A stretch of DNA of 36,712 bases from Psychrobacter sp. (GTDB lineage Bacteria; Pseudomonadota; Gammaproteobacteria; Pseudomonadales; Moraxellaceae): positions 1 through 36,712 of the forward strand of contig JARIAA010000148.1 of the NCBI GenBank assembly GCA_029264635.1, in the 5' to 3' direction. Positions 1 to 9,141 of the stretch are shown here, piece by piece; the first letter of the stretch is position 1, and every line of letters begins with the position of its first letter. The notes beneath the pieces are model-generated. The model was not told the DNA's origin, did not search any database, and saw only the letters and a list, made by a program, of their open reading frames with translations. A program made the position numbers and the translations under genes.

Positions 1-361
1 CATGGCGCTCGTGGCGTCCGATGACCAGTAGATCCACGTCATGTTTATGACAATAATTAACGATGCCTTCACTATTGGAGATCGCCGTCGTCACCTCAGA
101 ATTTACGACATTTAAATCGTTACGATCTAAAAACTGCGCCAATTTTGCGCGGGCTTCTTGGCAACGCTCGTCATCGATCTCATCATAAAGGCTCGAGGCA
201 GGCACCAACTCATAGCCAAAACCAACCATGGTGTCCTTGACAATATGTAGTACGGATAGCTTGGAGTCAGGACGATTATCGACGATACGTTTAGCTTTTT
301 GAGCAACGATATCGGCATCTGACAATAAGTCGGTGACCAGTAAAATGTGTTGGTAACTCAT
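1..361 (-). CDS. Universal stress protein (UspA family), C-terminus cut by window edge
   Basis: Reading the minus strand from 361 gives an open frame of 120 codons that runs off the left edge. It begins MSYQHILLVTDLLSDAD and reaches DLLVIGRHERH. The N-terminal strand with a D after LLVT, the central helix after VLHIVKD, and the late strand LLVIGRHE are the layout of a UspA-fold nucleotide-binding protein. The Gly-rich ATP loop that would follow is outside the window, so ATP-binding versus non-binding cannot be decided. The start is supported by a GAGGAG Shine-Dalgarno a few bases upstream and by a good sigma70 promoter further upstream (see 390-418). It is divergent from the PreP-type peptidase gene. 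Usp proteins are cytoplasmic and linked to starvation and stress survival; the exact role here is unknown. Confidence 0.85.
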   Translation of the reverse strand, partial: MSYQHILLVTDLLSDADIVAQKAKRIVDNRPDSKLSVLHIVKDTMVGFGYELVPASSLYDEIDDERCQEARAKLAQFLDRNDLNVVNSEVTTAISNSEGIVNYCHKHDVDLLVIGRHERH

Positions 362-819
362 GAGGGTCTCCTCGTAGCAAGTAGTCTTAACTATAACACT
401 ACTCATAGTCGCTGTTAAGTGGCAGATTACACCCTTCAATAACGTGTTGTGAAAATATGCGCAGCTTTATTATTCTTTGTCATCACATCATAGTAGCAGC
501 ACTTACTACCTTTGTTAAGGTTTAAATCCATATTTTGAATGTGGTCATAAATAAGTTTCCTTTTAAGGGTATTGTTTTAAATTTAGACTTAGCATTAAGA
601 CCTCAAGAGTCCCATAGATTATCGCCCGTTGTCTTGACTTCTTAGAGGGCTAGCCCCATCTATTAACGCTAGGGCAATGTTTTTACTAAATACTTAAAAC
701 GTTCATAGACAACCATTAAAATCAAAGAAAACTTAAAATAATGATGAGGTTTTCTTTTATAAAAACGATTTTTACCATTTTATTGACCCTCATATGCAGG
801 GCAATCTGTAAGGACTACC
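362..819. other. Intergenic region between divergent usp and PreP genes
   Basis: No convincing gene is seen in these 458 bases. They hold the usp promoter at the left and, at the right, an AAGGA ribosome binding site just before the ATG at 820. An AT-rich inverted repeat (AAAGAAAAC at 724-732 with GTTTTCTTT at 749-757) lies upstream of the PreP gene. It is not followed by a clean U-tract in either direction, so it is not called a terminator. A TTGACT lies near 634-639, but no good -10 box sits at the right distance. Confidence 0.5.
390..418 (-). promoter_or_regulatory. Sigma70 promoter for the universal stress gene
   Basis: On the minus strand, TTAACA (413-418) and TATAGT (390-395) are separated by exactly 17 bases. 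Each hexamer matches the -35/-10 consensus at 5 of 6 positions. The start codon lies about 29 bases downstream of the -10 box. Confidence 0.6.
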
Positions 820-3800
820 ATGACTGACACGCTATTTACTGCTGACTTAACTTTGCATCCAGCCTTTGAGCTGATTGAGCATCGCCATATTGAGGCACTA
901 TCGATGGATGTGCTGATCAGTCAGCATGTCAAAACGGGCGCGATGCATTATCATCTGGCGCATCCTAGTGACGAAAACGCTTTTTTAGTAGGTTTTCGTA
1001 CCCAGCCGATGGATTCCAAGGGAGAGGCGCATATTTTAGAGCATGTGGCACTATGTGGCTCTGAGAAATTCCCCGTACGCGATCCGTTCTTTTCGATGAT
1101 TAAGCGCTCGCTTAATACCTTTATGAATGCGATGACCGCTGCTGATTGGACGGCTTATCCGTATGCTACGCAAAATAAGAACGATTATTTCAACTTGCTT
1201 GCAGTCTATCTTGATGCGTCATTTTTCCCCAATATTCATCCGCTCGACTTTGCGCAAGAAGGCATTCGCGTAGAATTAGACGAAAATGACAAGCCACAGT
1301 TTAAAGGGATTGTTTTTAATGAGATGAAAGGGGCGATGAGCGGCGAGATTGATCAGCTCTATCATACGGTCGCGCATCATTTATTCCCAACGACAACTTA
1401 TCATTATAATTCAGGCGGTGATCCTGCCGATATTCCTGATTTGACCCATCATGAGCTGGTTGAATTTCATCAGAGCCATTATCACCCCTCAAACAGTGTG
1501 ATCATGAGCTTTGGTAATATTCCTGTGGCTGAAACTCAAGCAAAAATCCATGAAGATGCTTTGGTTCAGTTTGAGGCGGGTAAAAAGCACGTCTCACGCC
1601 CAGAAAAGCGTCTGTCTGCGCCGATTAGCGCCGTTGATACTTATACTGCTGATGAAGCAGGTCCTGACCAGACCCACCATGTGGTGGCATGGTTATTACC
1701 ATCGATTATCGATCCAAAGCAGCGCTTGGCCTTGCGTCTATTAGAAGGCGTGTTGGTTGAGCACGCTGGCTCGCCGCTGCGAGCGTATTTAGATAGCCAT
1801 CCACTAGGCAAAGCGCCAAGTCCCCTATTGGGACTTGATGATAGCCACTATGAAATGGTCTTTTATACGGGTCTGCGCGGCTCAAACCCTGAGCATGCTG
1901 AGGCGGTGGAGCAGGGCATTATGGATCTGCTGACCGAAGTTGCGAGCAAACCGATCGATGATGAAACCATCGAGACGATTTTGCATCAAATCGAGATTGA
2001 TCAGCGTCATATCGGCGGCGATAGCATGCCGTATGGTCTAAATTTAATGTTAGAGGGATTTAGTACCGCGATTCATGATGGTAACCCCATTGATGTGTGG
2101 GAGGTTGACGAGCATCTACAATGGCTACGTGAGCAAGTCAAAGATGAACAGTGGCTGCCAAATTTAATTAAAACTCATCTATTAGAGAATAGTCACCGTG
2201 TACGCGTGACGCTCACGCCAGACAGTGAAAAATCAGCGCGCCTAGCAGCCGCTGAGCAGACTCGCCTTGATATGATTGCGATGGATCTAACGGCGAATGA
2301 TAAAGATATCTTGCACAAACAAGCCTTGGACTTAGCTGCGCGTCAAAGTACACCTGATGATTTGAGTTTGTTGCCAAAAGTTGGATTGGATGACATACCG
2401 ACGGATATCAGCTTTAAACAGGGTTTGCAAAAGCCAGTGAAGCTAAGCGGACAAGAGAGCATCTTGTTTGAATACGAAGCGGGCACCAATGGCTTATATT
2501 ATTATCAAGTGATTGTGCCGTTGACCAATGCGATTGGTCATGAGGATACAAGCGAGCTGCCAGTAAACGAGGTCATTAATCATCCGCTATTGTCTATTTA
2601 TCTGAGTTTATTATCTGAGCTGGGTACCGATTCGCTCAGCGCCCATGAGATGCAAGCCAAGCAAGCCGCGCATTCGTCTGGGGTGACGGCGCGTATCAGT
2701 CAGCGTACTGATATTGACGACAGTCAATCTATCAGTAGCTATTTTGTGGTAGCGACGCGCGCGCTGAACCGCAAGCCAGAAGCGATTGATCTGCTCAAAG
2801 AAGTCATGGAGCATAGCGTCTTTACTGAGCATGATCGCATCAAAGAGATCTTGCAGCAGCGCGCTGCCAGCTGGCAGTCGAACCTTGCAGGCTCAGGACA
2901 TGCGTATGCCATGCAAACAGCGAGCCGTGGTATGAGTCGTCAAGCACAGCTTGAATATGTGCGCAGTGGTTTACCCGCATTAAACGCCCTAAAAGACTTC
3001 TTAGCACATGCCAGTCAAGATGACGCGCAGTGGGACAAATTGGCAACCAGCTTGATGGATTTGCATCAGCGCCTAATCAGCTTACCTAAGCATGCGGTGA
3101 TTATCTGTGAGTCTGAGCAAACCGAGCGCTTAAGCCAATTAATCGTCGATAGCTGGAAAGACAGCCAAGCGCCGAAAATGGCTAAAAAATTAACAAACTC
3201 TGACACAGGTATGGAAGATAATACCCCAAGCGAGTTTGCCGATTTAAAACTGGATCCAGCGCTAAATGGTGAAAAAGATGCTGTCAGAGCGATTGAAAGC
3301 GGCGTCACGATTGATGTGGAGGATTTAGCTTGGCTGGTCCCAACCAACGTTTATCACAACGCTAGTGCTTATACCGTTCCAGCCGCTGATCATCCAGATA
3401 CGGCAGCGCTCATGGTATTGGCGCCTTATTTGCGTAATGGTTATTTGCACAGTGCTATTCGTGAACGCGGCGGTGCTTATGGCGGCGGTGCTGGTTACGA
3501 TGCCAATGCTTGCGCGTTTAAGTTCTTTAGTTACCGCGACCCGCATTGCCATGAGACTTTTGCGCACTTCGATGCTAGTATCGAGTGGCTATTGAATGAG
3601 CCGCAAACAGACGAGCAGTTAGAAGAGGCTATCTTAGGGATTATCTCAGGTATGGATAAACCAGGCTCACCGGCAGGCGAGGCGATCAAAGCATGTTTTG
3701 CAAACTTGCATCAACGCGGCGAAGATTGGCAACGTAAAATGCGCGCTGCTATACTGGCCGTGACGGTTGATGATTTGCAGCGTGTGGCTAAGCAATATCT

Positions 3801-3897
3801 GCAAGGGCAAAAGCACGTCCGTGCGGTCTTAGCACCCTACGATAAAGAAGAGGCGATGAAAGACTTGGGCTTTAAAGTTTGTAAAATTAAAAGCTAA
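820..3897 (+). CDS. PreP-type M16C zinc metallopeptidase (insulinase family)
   Basis: A 1025-residue protein, about the size of presequence protease PreP. It carries the inverted zinc motif HILEH at residues 71-75 (H71 and H75 as ligands, E74 as catalytic base). The third ligand is likely E168 in FNEMKGAMS. The flanking stretches LCGSEKFPVRDPF and SLNTFMNAMTA are typical of PreP, not of the pitrilysin or PQQ-type M16 branches. The C-terminal half contains the M16C substrate-side motif RERGGAYGGG near residue 881. Known members form a closed chamber that degrades unfolded peptides of up to about 65 residues. In bacteria this is probably turnover of free peptides in the cytoplasm, since no signal peptide is seen. 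Start ATG has AAGGA upstream. It is a single-gene unit ending near a perfect terminator hairpin at 4093-4125. Confidence 0.9.
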   Translation: MTDTLFTADLTLHPAFELIEHRHIEALSMDVLISQHVKTGAMHYHLAHPSDENAFLVGFRTQPMDSKGEAHILEHVALCGSEKFPVRDPFFSMIKRSLNTFMNAMTAADWTAYPYATQNKNDYFNLLAVYLDASFFPNIHPLDFAQEGIRVELDENDKPQFKGIVFNEMKGAMSGEIDQLYHTVAHHLFPTTTYHYNSGGDPADIPDLTHHELVEFHQSHYHPSNSVIMSFGNIPVAETQAKIHEDALVQFEAGKKHVSRPEKRLSAPISAVDTYTADEAGPDQTHHVVAWLLPSIIDPKQRLALRLLEGVLVEHAGSPLRAYLDSHPLGKAPSPLLGLDDSHYEMVFYTGLRGSNPEHAEAVEQGIMDLLTEVASKPIDDETIETILHQIEIDQRHIGGDSMPYGLNLMLEGFSTAIHDGNPIDVWEVDEHLQWLREQVKDEQWLPNLIKTHLLENSHRVRVTLTPDSEKSARLAAAEQTRLDMIAMDLTANDKDILHKQALDLAARQSTPDDLSLLPKVGLDDIPTDISFKQGLQKPVKLSGQESILFEYEAGTNGLYYYQVIVPLTNAIGHEDTSELPVNEVINHPLLSIYLSLLSELGTDSLSAHEMQAKQAAHSSGVTARISQRTDIDDSQSISSYFVVATRALNRKPEAIDLLKEVMEHSVFTEHDRIKEILQQRAASWQSNLAGSGHAYAMQTASRGMSRQAQLEYVRSGLPALNALKDFLAHASQDDAQWDKLATSLMDLHQRLISLPKHAVIICESEQTERLSQLIVDSWKDSQAPKMAKKLTNSDTGMEDNTPSEFADLKLDPALNGEKDAVRAIESGVTIDVEDLAWLVPTNVYHNASAYTVPAADHPDTAALMVLAPYLRNGYLHSAIRERGGAYGGGAGYDANACAFKFFSYRDPHCHETFAHFDASIEWLLNEPQTDEQLEEAILGIISGMDKPGSPAGEAIKACFANLHQRGEDWQRKMRAAILAVTVDDLQRVAKQYLQGQKHVRAVLAPYDKEEAMKDLGFKVCKIKS

Positions 3898-3931
3898 GCC
3901 AGCTCAGCAAAAGCTTTATGATAGACGATGG

Positions 3932-4077
3932 TATAGTCAGTCCAATATAAAAAAGATACAGCGAGACTGGGATGAATTTTTTGCAGCCTCTGTCTGCGTA
4001 GGCACAGCAAGCCAGAAAAATTTATACCAGTCTCTCGATATTAAATAATGTATCTATTTTATTTAGTATCGACTATA
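3932..4077 (-). repeat. Hairpin repeat element, copy A (146 bp)
   Basis: The element starts TATAGTC (3932-3938) and ends GACTATA (4071-4077), so its ends are inverted repeats that continue inward with similar AT-rich sequence ending GATAC. Inside is a second pair of arms, AGACTGGGATGAATTTTT (3964-3981) and AAAAATTTATACCAGTCT (4016-4033), complementary except at two positions. They enclose a loop containing, on the minus strand, GCTGTGCCTACGCAGACAG followed by AGGCTGC. The same core occurs in copies B (8864-9008) and, partly deleted, C (17954-18095). There is no coding capacity. It lies between convergent genes. Confidence 0.7.
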
Positions 4078-4092
4078 TCTAAAGAATAGTAT

Positions 4093-4125
4093 ACAAAAGG
4101 CCAAGCATGATGCTTGGCCTTTTGT
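4093..4125. terminator. Bidirectional intrinsic terminator
   Basis: A perfect 15-bp hairpin: ACAAAAGGCCAAGCA (4093-4107), a 3-base loop, then TGCTTGGCCTTTTGT (4111-4125). It has a GC-rich centre and A/T tracts on both sides. It lies between the convergent PreP (+) and NUDIX (-) genes and can serve both. Confidence 0.85.
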
Positions 4126-4162
4126 CATTAACTTAACCTGCTATTATCTAGTATTGTTTTAT

Positions 4163-4726
4163 TTAATAACGTTTAATACTTTGGTCTTTACCAATAAGAT
4201 CTTGATGAATCGGAAAGTCAGCAAGGCTAGCAAACTGTTTACGATCAGCAAAGTAGCTACGCAGTGTCCGTCGTACAGCTTCAAACGCAATCGTATCCCA
4301 TGGGATATCCTCTTCACTAAATAATGCACAGTCTAAACTTTCAGAGCCGATACCATAAGCACCATCTTTTAGGTCGGTTAGATAGATACTATAAATTTGG
4401 CCGATATCTGGGATATCATAAATGCAGTATAAATGAGGGTTGAGCACGACCGCATCAGCTTCTTCAAAGCTCTCGCGCGCCGCTCCCTCAGCCATAGTTT
4501 CGCCATTTTCCATAAAGCCTGCTGGTATGGTCCACAAGCCATATTGAGGCTCGATAGCTCGGCGGCATAGCAGTACTCGGTCTTTATGCACTACCAAGGA
4601 GCCACAAATCACTTTTGGGTTTTCGTAATGAATATAACCGCAATTTGGGCATACCAAGCGCGGTACATTATCAGTAGCTGGTATTTTGTACTCCGCTTCA
4701 TGACCGCATTGTAGACAATAGCGCAT
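4163..4726 (-). CDS. NUDIX hydrolase with N-terminal zinc ribbon
   Basis: A 187-residue protein. The N-terminus has a four-cysteine zinc ribbon (C4, C7, C26, C29 in CLQCG and CPNCG). The Nudix box follows at about residues 70-92: G70, E76, R84-E85, E88-E89, in the stretch PAGFMENGE ... ARESFEEAD. The usual Gly near the end of the box is Asp (D91), a mild departure; the metal-binding glutamates are intact. This arrangement matches the zinc-ribbon NUDIX group with NudC/ADP-ribose-pyrophosphatase-like members that hydrolyse nucleoside diphosphate-linked compounds. The substrate cannot be read from sequence. It is cytoplasmic and a single-gene unit, convergent with the PreP gene and sharing its terminator. 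Confidence 0.85.
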   Translation of the reverse strand: MRYCLQCGHEAEYKIPATDNVPRLVCPNCGYIHYENPKVICGSLVVHKDRVLLCRRAIEPQYGLWTIPAGFMENGETMAEGAARESFEEADAVVLNPHLYCIYDIPDIGQIYSIYLTDLKDGAYGIGSESLDCALFSEEDIPWDTIAFEAVRRTLRSYFADRKQFASLADFPIHQDLIGKDQSIKRY

Positions 4727-4952
4727 ATCAACTGCCTTGTTTTAGTGAAATAAAAAGAGAGGAAAAATGTGAGCTTGGCTTGCCCATTATAATTTTATAA
4801 GAATAAAGATGAAATGTAATTTCAGCGTTAAATTTTACCCTAAGATACCACAAAATAGCGTGCTGCTAAATGGCAGTAACATGAACACGTCATTTATCTG
4901 CACTTGACGACAGCTTATTTAAGTTAAAAGCAGTTAATTCGTCATCCATAAA

Positions 4953-4969
4953 GAATCATACTATGATTC
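4953..4969. promoter_or_regulatory. Short palindrome upstream of the CoA pyrophosphatase gene
   Basis: GAATCAT (4953-4959) and ATGATTC (4963-4969) are perfect inverted repeats around ACT. It lies about 135 bases before the chosen start at 5104. It could be an operator, but no regulator is identified. The rest of the 377-base gap 4727-5103 is AT-rich and shows no gene. Confidence 0.3.
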
Positions 4970-5103
4970 AGGTTAATAGCCAGTCACTTAAAGTTTATGC
5001 AGCGAAGAGTAGAGTACGATAGGCTATTACCATAATACTATTACCGTCATGACACTGAACGATGCTAAAGTTTGAGCATCAAATAAAATATAGGACCATT
5101 ATA

Positions 5104-5865
5104 ATGGCAACCCCGCAAGATCTTGTACGTTTCGATAAATTGGTCGTCGCATCACCCAATTATATTCGCCAGCCGACGCTTCGGCAGCTGGCTGAACGGG
5201 TGCAACATGAGATGTTGCGTGCGATAACAACCCCTGTCATGTCTAATTCTCATCATGTTTGTCAAAGTACCTATATTTTAAACCGTCTTTATGAGACACC
5301 GATTGCAGATGCCTCTATATTGGTCGCGATTACCAATGAGACGCGACCTAAATTACTATTGACGCGCCGTGCTTCTCATATGAATAGCCATGCAGGTGAA
5401 GTATCGTGCGCAGGCGGCAGATACGAGGTAGGTGACGGTAATAATGTGGTGACGGCTTTACGTGAAGCTTGTGAGGAAACCGCATTGCCACCTGATAAGG
5501 TTCAGTTACTAGGGCAGCTGCCTATGCAAACCTCCAAAAGTGGCATGAGTGTACGTCCAATTGTGGCATTGATCGAACCTGATTTAACACTGATACCTGA
5601 GCTTGGTGAGATATCGCGTATTTTTTGGGCAGATTTTGAGACCTTGATATCCCAGCCAACCGTAGAGTATCAAGTAGAGTATCGTCTGCAAGACCATTTA
5701 GAACATACGGCAACGTTATTGACGCCTAGCTGGCAGGTCGATGGTGAGACTGTATGGGGATTAACGGGCCGCGTGATTGCCAACTTATTGGAGACAGGCT
5801 TTGATCGCCAGTTTGAATGGTACTATCGCACGCAAGATTCAAATATAAAAATAAATCGTGAGTAG
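5104..5865 (+). CDS. CoA pyrophosphatase, NudL/YeaB-type NUDIX hydrolase
   Basis: A 253-residue protein. The core motif at about residues 85-126 reads LLTRRASHMNSHAGEVS, then AGG, then LREACEE. This is the UPF0035/NudL signature, with the first acidic Nudix position as Asp (D111), as in E. coli NudL, and E121, E124 and E125 kept. Family members cleave CoA and its derivatives to phosphopantetheine and 3',5'-ADP. The usual FPGG just before the Nudix box is CAGG here. I start at 5104 because AGGA lies 8 bases upstream; an in-frame ATG at 5062 adds 14 residues but has no ribosome binding site. The protein is longer than E. coli NudL, with about 60 extra N-terminal residues of no recognised type. 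Its end faces the MpaB-type gene across only 28 bases. Confidence 0.8.
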   Translation: MATPQDLVRFDKLVVASPNYIRQPTLRQLAERVQHEMLRAITTPVMSNSHHVCQSTYILNRLYETPIADASILVAITNETRPKLLLTRRASHMNSHAGEVSCAGGRYEVGDGNNVVTALREACEETALPPDKVQLLGQLPMQTSKSGMSVRPIVALIEPDLTLIPELGEISRIFWADFETLISQPTVEYQVEYRLQDHLEHTATLLTPSWQVDGETVWGLTGRVIANLLETGFDRQFEWYYRTQDSNIKINRE

Positions 5866-5893
5866 TATTTAGTATTAACTTGAGCGCTACTTG

Positions 5894-7255
5894 CTACTTA
5901 TAATAGTCATCATTTTTCTTTAACCACCAGTTCATATTGTCTTGGCGCTTGGCGCGAAACTGCTCAAGCTTATCTGCAATGCCACTATTATGCTGACGCG
6001 CGGTATCAAGCGCAAACAAGATTGGCACTGATGATAGCACGCCATAACGTATTTTCGATTTGGGCAATTGGAGTCCATCACCAATATCATCCCCGACCAA
6101 GGTGCGTGTTACGCTCGCATTAACCATCTCAACGAAGCGCCCGCGCCGATTGTCCTCACCCATAAGCTGACGCGGCAAGTCATGCAAAGCTTTAGCAAGC
6201 GGTCTGCCCATCTTAAAATCAAGCTGCTGAATAGATAAGTAGGTATATAGCCACTCCCAGCAAGCGGCTTCATCTTTTGGCAAGCGCTGTAAATCCACGC
6301 CCATCCAATAGCTGGCAAGATTCCAAAGATGCAAGATACCTTCTGCCTCCTCATTACTAATACGCGCGCCCAAGAGTTGTAAGCCGCGCATAATTAGTAA
6401 TGAGAACTGCAAATGGGTGGCAATCATATCCGTCTGATTAATAGGTATCCCCCAATAATCTGTATTCCAGCTACCATCAGCATTGTGATGTTGATCCGCT
6501 TTTGGTATTACACCTGCCGCCGCATTACCTTTGCCTTTAAGAAGGTTTTGACGCACCAGCGTATGGATTTGACGCACCTTTATAGACTGTCGCCAACCCT
6601 CAGAGCCAATCGCTAATACCTGCTCAATAGGCTTGCGATTATGACGGGCGCTAGGTTCCAGCTCTGGGTGCTCAGATACTGCTAGGATATAGGCATAGGT
6701 ACGCATCAATCGTGGCAGCGCATCATGCATCAGCGCACCTGTTTGAATGAGCGGCAGCGAGAGCGCAGGAATGCTATAGCCTGCCATGAGGGCAACGTTA
6801 CGCAGTAGCCAAATGAGCATCAGTGGATAACGTCGATAAGCAAGCGCCCCGATTTGCGCAAGTTTGGGGTCAAACCAATCAGGATGACGGCTAAACTGCG
6901 CTGTTAATGTACTAAATGCTGGGTTAGTGGTGAGGTCAACGTACAGAGCATCATGGTCATTAGAAATGATTTGCTGCAAAGGTTTGGCAAAACGAATGCC
7001 ATCAGCCGCTAGCGCATCGGCTAGTGGATCGCCGATATCATAACCTGCTACCATCTCCTCTAGTAACGCTTGGGACATAACAAAGTCTTTGGGCAACAAG
7101 TAACGTCTAATACGGCGTAGTACTTGTAAATCACTATGATCTGTAAACGCTGTGGTGCGCCCATGACGCTGGTAGCTTGCGATAGCTTCTTTGTCTTGTA
7201 TCAGCTCGTCAGAAGGCGCTTTAGTCTCTTTCTTAGAAAATTTTTTAGATATCAT
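5894..7255 (-). CDS. MpaB/latex-clearing-type oxygenase family protein (DUF2236)
   Basis: A 453-residue protein. The middle and C-terminal parts carry the DUF2236 pattern seen in rubber oxygenase Lcp and fungal MpaB: a helical segment with R228 and H231 (KVRQIHTLVR), then WGIPINQTDM (268-277) followed by T280 and a helix. In Lcp a histidine in this region binds heme b and a nearby arginine aids catalysis; H231/R228 are the likely equivalents, an inference. There is no signal peptide, unlike secreted Lcp, so rubber is an unlikely substrate and the activity is unknown. Helices around residues 145-190 are hydrophobic enough for membrane association. The ATG has a purine-rich AAGAGA just upstream. 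It is on the same strand as nhaA but 121 bases downstream of it, so co-transcription is possible. Confidence 0.7.
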   Translation of the reverse strand: MISKKFSKKETKAPSDELIQDKEAIASYQRHGRTTAFTDHSDLQVLRRIRRYLLPKDFVMSQALLEEMVAGYDIGDPLADALAADGIRFAKPLQQIISNDHDALYVDLTTNPAFSTLTAQFSRHPDWFDPKLAQIGALAYRRYPLMLIWLLRNVALMAGYSIPALSLPLIQTGALMHDALPRLMRTYAYILAVSEHPELEPSARHNRKPIEQVLAIGSEGWRQSIKVRQIHTLVRQNLLKGKGNAAAGVIPKADQHHNADGSWNTDYWGIPINQTDMIATHLQFSLLIMRGLQLLGARISNEEAEGILHLWNLASYWMGVDLQRLPKDEAACWEWLYTYLSIQQLDFKMGRPLAKALHDLPRQLMGEDNRRGRFVEMVNASVTRTLVGDDIGDGLQLPKSKIRYGVLSSVPILFALDTARQHNSGIADKLEQFRAKRQDNMNWWLKKNDDYYK

Positions 7256-7376
7256 ATCTCTTGTATACCAACATAATTAGGGCTAACAGCAGTTAGCCAT
7301 TATAAGCAAGTAGCGACTTTTAAGCTTCCATTCATATGATGAGACTCATAAATCCTCTTCAATTTATATGCGCATA

Positions 7377-8576
7377 TCAATGACGGGTTAAATCAACTGA
7401 TGTACCATGGATACTTTCTTTCAAAGTCAATTTGAGCATAATATAACCTGCAATACCAGATACAATTGAACCCATAATAATACCCAAGCGCTCGTCAAAT
7501 AATGGGGTTGCGCCGCCAAATGCAAGGCCACCGATAAATAAGCTCATGGTAAAGCCAACCCCACATAATAAGGCTGCGCCATAAATTTGCTTAAAGTTCA
7601 TACCTCTTGGCATGGTTGAGATACCAAGTTTAAAGATTAACCAACACATCATCATAACACCCAATTGCTTACCGATGAATAGACCGGCAGCCACACCAAG
7701 GGGTACCGAATGAAATAATTCAGTAAAACCTGCACCCTTTAATGAGATACCTGCATTTGCGAAGGCAAATAGAGGCAAAATGCCATAAGAGACGGTGTTT
7801 TGCAGATCATGCTCAAGCTCTTCCAGCGGTGAATGCTCAGGATCAGTACGGTCAAATAAGGGGATAAATAGAGCCAGTACGACGCCTGCTAAAGTGGCAT
7901 GAATACCAGATTTGAGCACGGCAATCCACATAATAATACCGATAAACAAATAGGGTGTGATACTGGTCACATTACGGCGATTCAGCAAATATAAGAATGG
8001 CAAACATAACCCTGCGACCGCAAGAGAGCTTAAGGACAAATCACTGGTATAAAACAGAGCGATAATTAAAATAGCGCCGATATCATCAAAGATGGCAATA
8101 GAGACTAAGAATACCTTTAGTGAATTGGGTACGCGGTTGCCAAGTAAGCTTAAAATACCAAGCGCAAAGGCTATATCGGTCGCCGCAGGAATCGCCCAGC
8201 CCTTCCAAAATTCAGGCTCTTGATAGTTAAAGATCAGATAAACAATAGCTGGCATGATCATACCGCCCAGCGCCGCACCAGCTGGCAAAATAATCTGTTT
8301 AACGTCAGATAGCTCTCCAATTAAGACTTCGCGCTTGAGCTCAAGACCGACCAGAAAAAAGAAAATTGCCATAAGGCCATCGTTAATCCAGTGATGGGCA
8401 TCTTTAGCAATCCCAAAGCTACCTATCTGAATGGCAACAGGCGCATGAATAAAAGATTCGTACCAAACATTAAGAGGCGTATTGGCGATAATCATGGCTG
8501 CGATAGCTGCCAGCGCTAGCACAATACCGCCTGACGCCTCCAGGTCAAAAAAAGCTTTAATTCTCTGTATTGCCAT
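7377..8576 (-). CDS. nhaA: Na+/H+ antiporter NhaA
   Basis: A 399-residue, roughly 12-helix inner-membrane protein that matches E. coli NhaA along its whole length. The ion-site aspartates are visible: D134 in [10 protein letters not shown] (E. coli D133) and D164-D165 in IFDDIGAIL (E. coli D163-D164). The conserved lysine of the IGKQLG segment is also present. NhaA exchanges protons for Na+ or Li+ and helps keep pH and sodium balance. Start 8576 is chosen because a GAGGA ribosome binding site sits five to six bases upstream. An upstream in-frame TTG at 8609 would add 11 residues that family members lack. No NhaR-type regulator is adjacent. Confidence 0.95.
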   Translation of the reverse strand: MAIQRIKAFFDLEASGGIVLALAAIAAMIIANTPLNVWYESFIHAPVAIQIGSFGIAKDAHHWINDGLMAIFFFLVGLELKREVLIGELSDVKQIILPAGAALGGMIMPAIVYLIFNYQEPEFWKGWAIPAATDIAFALGILSLLGNRVPNSLKVFLVSIAIFDDIGAILIIALFYTSDLSLSSLAVAGLCLPFLYLLNRRNVTSITPYLFIGIIMWIAVLKSGIHATLAGVVLALFIPLFDRTDPEHSPLEELEHDLQNTVSYGILPLFAFANAGISLKGAGFTELFHSVPLGVAAGLFIGKQLGVMMMCWLIFKLGISTMPRGMNFKQIYGAALLCGVGFTMSLFIGGLAFGGATPLFDERLGIIMGSIVSGIAGYIMLKLTLKESIHGTSVDLTRH

Positions 8577-9141
8577 ATTATCCTCATTTACTAAATACAA
8601 TGTGCTCAATCATTCAAAAAATTCAAATCTCTATGATGCTATCGGCTGTCATTATTACTGTTTTAGCGGACAGGTAGCCCTAGTTTCTCACAATCTTAGT
8701 AATATAGACAATTAAATGCGTTACATAGCTTTATAAATATGCCTTTTCTTCCTTGAAAATGCAGTCACTGTACGACAAATCTAGCAGACTTTATGCAAGT
8801 TTTGGTTTTTTTACTGTTTTATCTTTATAATAAATGCTTTTTAACCCATCTTTGCGAAAATTTTATAGTTAACACCCTTTAAAATAGGTACAGTGCTGCT
8901 GATATTAATTTCTCTTGCGTGCTGTACCTACGCGGACAGAGGCTGCGCGACATTAATATTAGCAGCACGTGGAATAGAATGTGCCAATTTTATTTAAGAT
9001 TGACTATAGCAGTGATGGGAGGGTCTGGTTGTTATAAATAGCACTGTAGTCAGTTTTATCTTTTGAGACTGGCTATTGATGACATTTGCTGTTTTTAAGA
9101 CTTACTATTTTTTATCAAAATCTTAATACAAGGCCAGATCC
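8577..9141. other. Divergent intergenic region, nhaA / TauE permease
   Basis: These 565 bases contain no supported gene. The centre is occupied by hairpin repeat copy B (8864-9008). Both neighbouring genes are transcribed away from it, so their promoters must lie on either side of, or within, the element. No promoter good enough to call was found. Confidence 0.5.
8864..9008 (+). repeat. Hairpin repeat element, copy B (145 bp)
   Basis: Starts TATAGTT (8864-8870) and ends GACTATA (9002-9008). Inner arms are GTGCTGCTGATATTAAT (8893-8909) and ATTAATATTAGCAGCAC (8952-8968), 17 bases with one mismatch. The loop holds GCTGTACCTACGCGGACAG followed by AGGCTGCGC, the same core as copy A with two base changes. 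The inner arm sequence differs from copy A but is still self-complementary. Orientation is opposite to copy A. Confidence 0.7.

Noticed and set aside
724-757. Terminator or small RNA end before the PreP gene
   Set aside because: The stem is A/T only, and no T-tract follows in a direction that would end a known gene.
2611-3567. Open frames on the opposite strand inside the PreP gene
   Set aside because: They overlap a strongly conserved gene, lack ribosome binding sites and show no protein-like composition.
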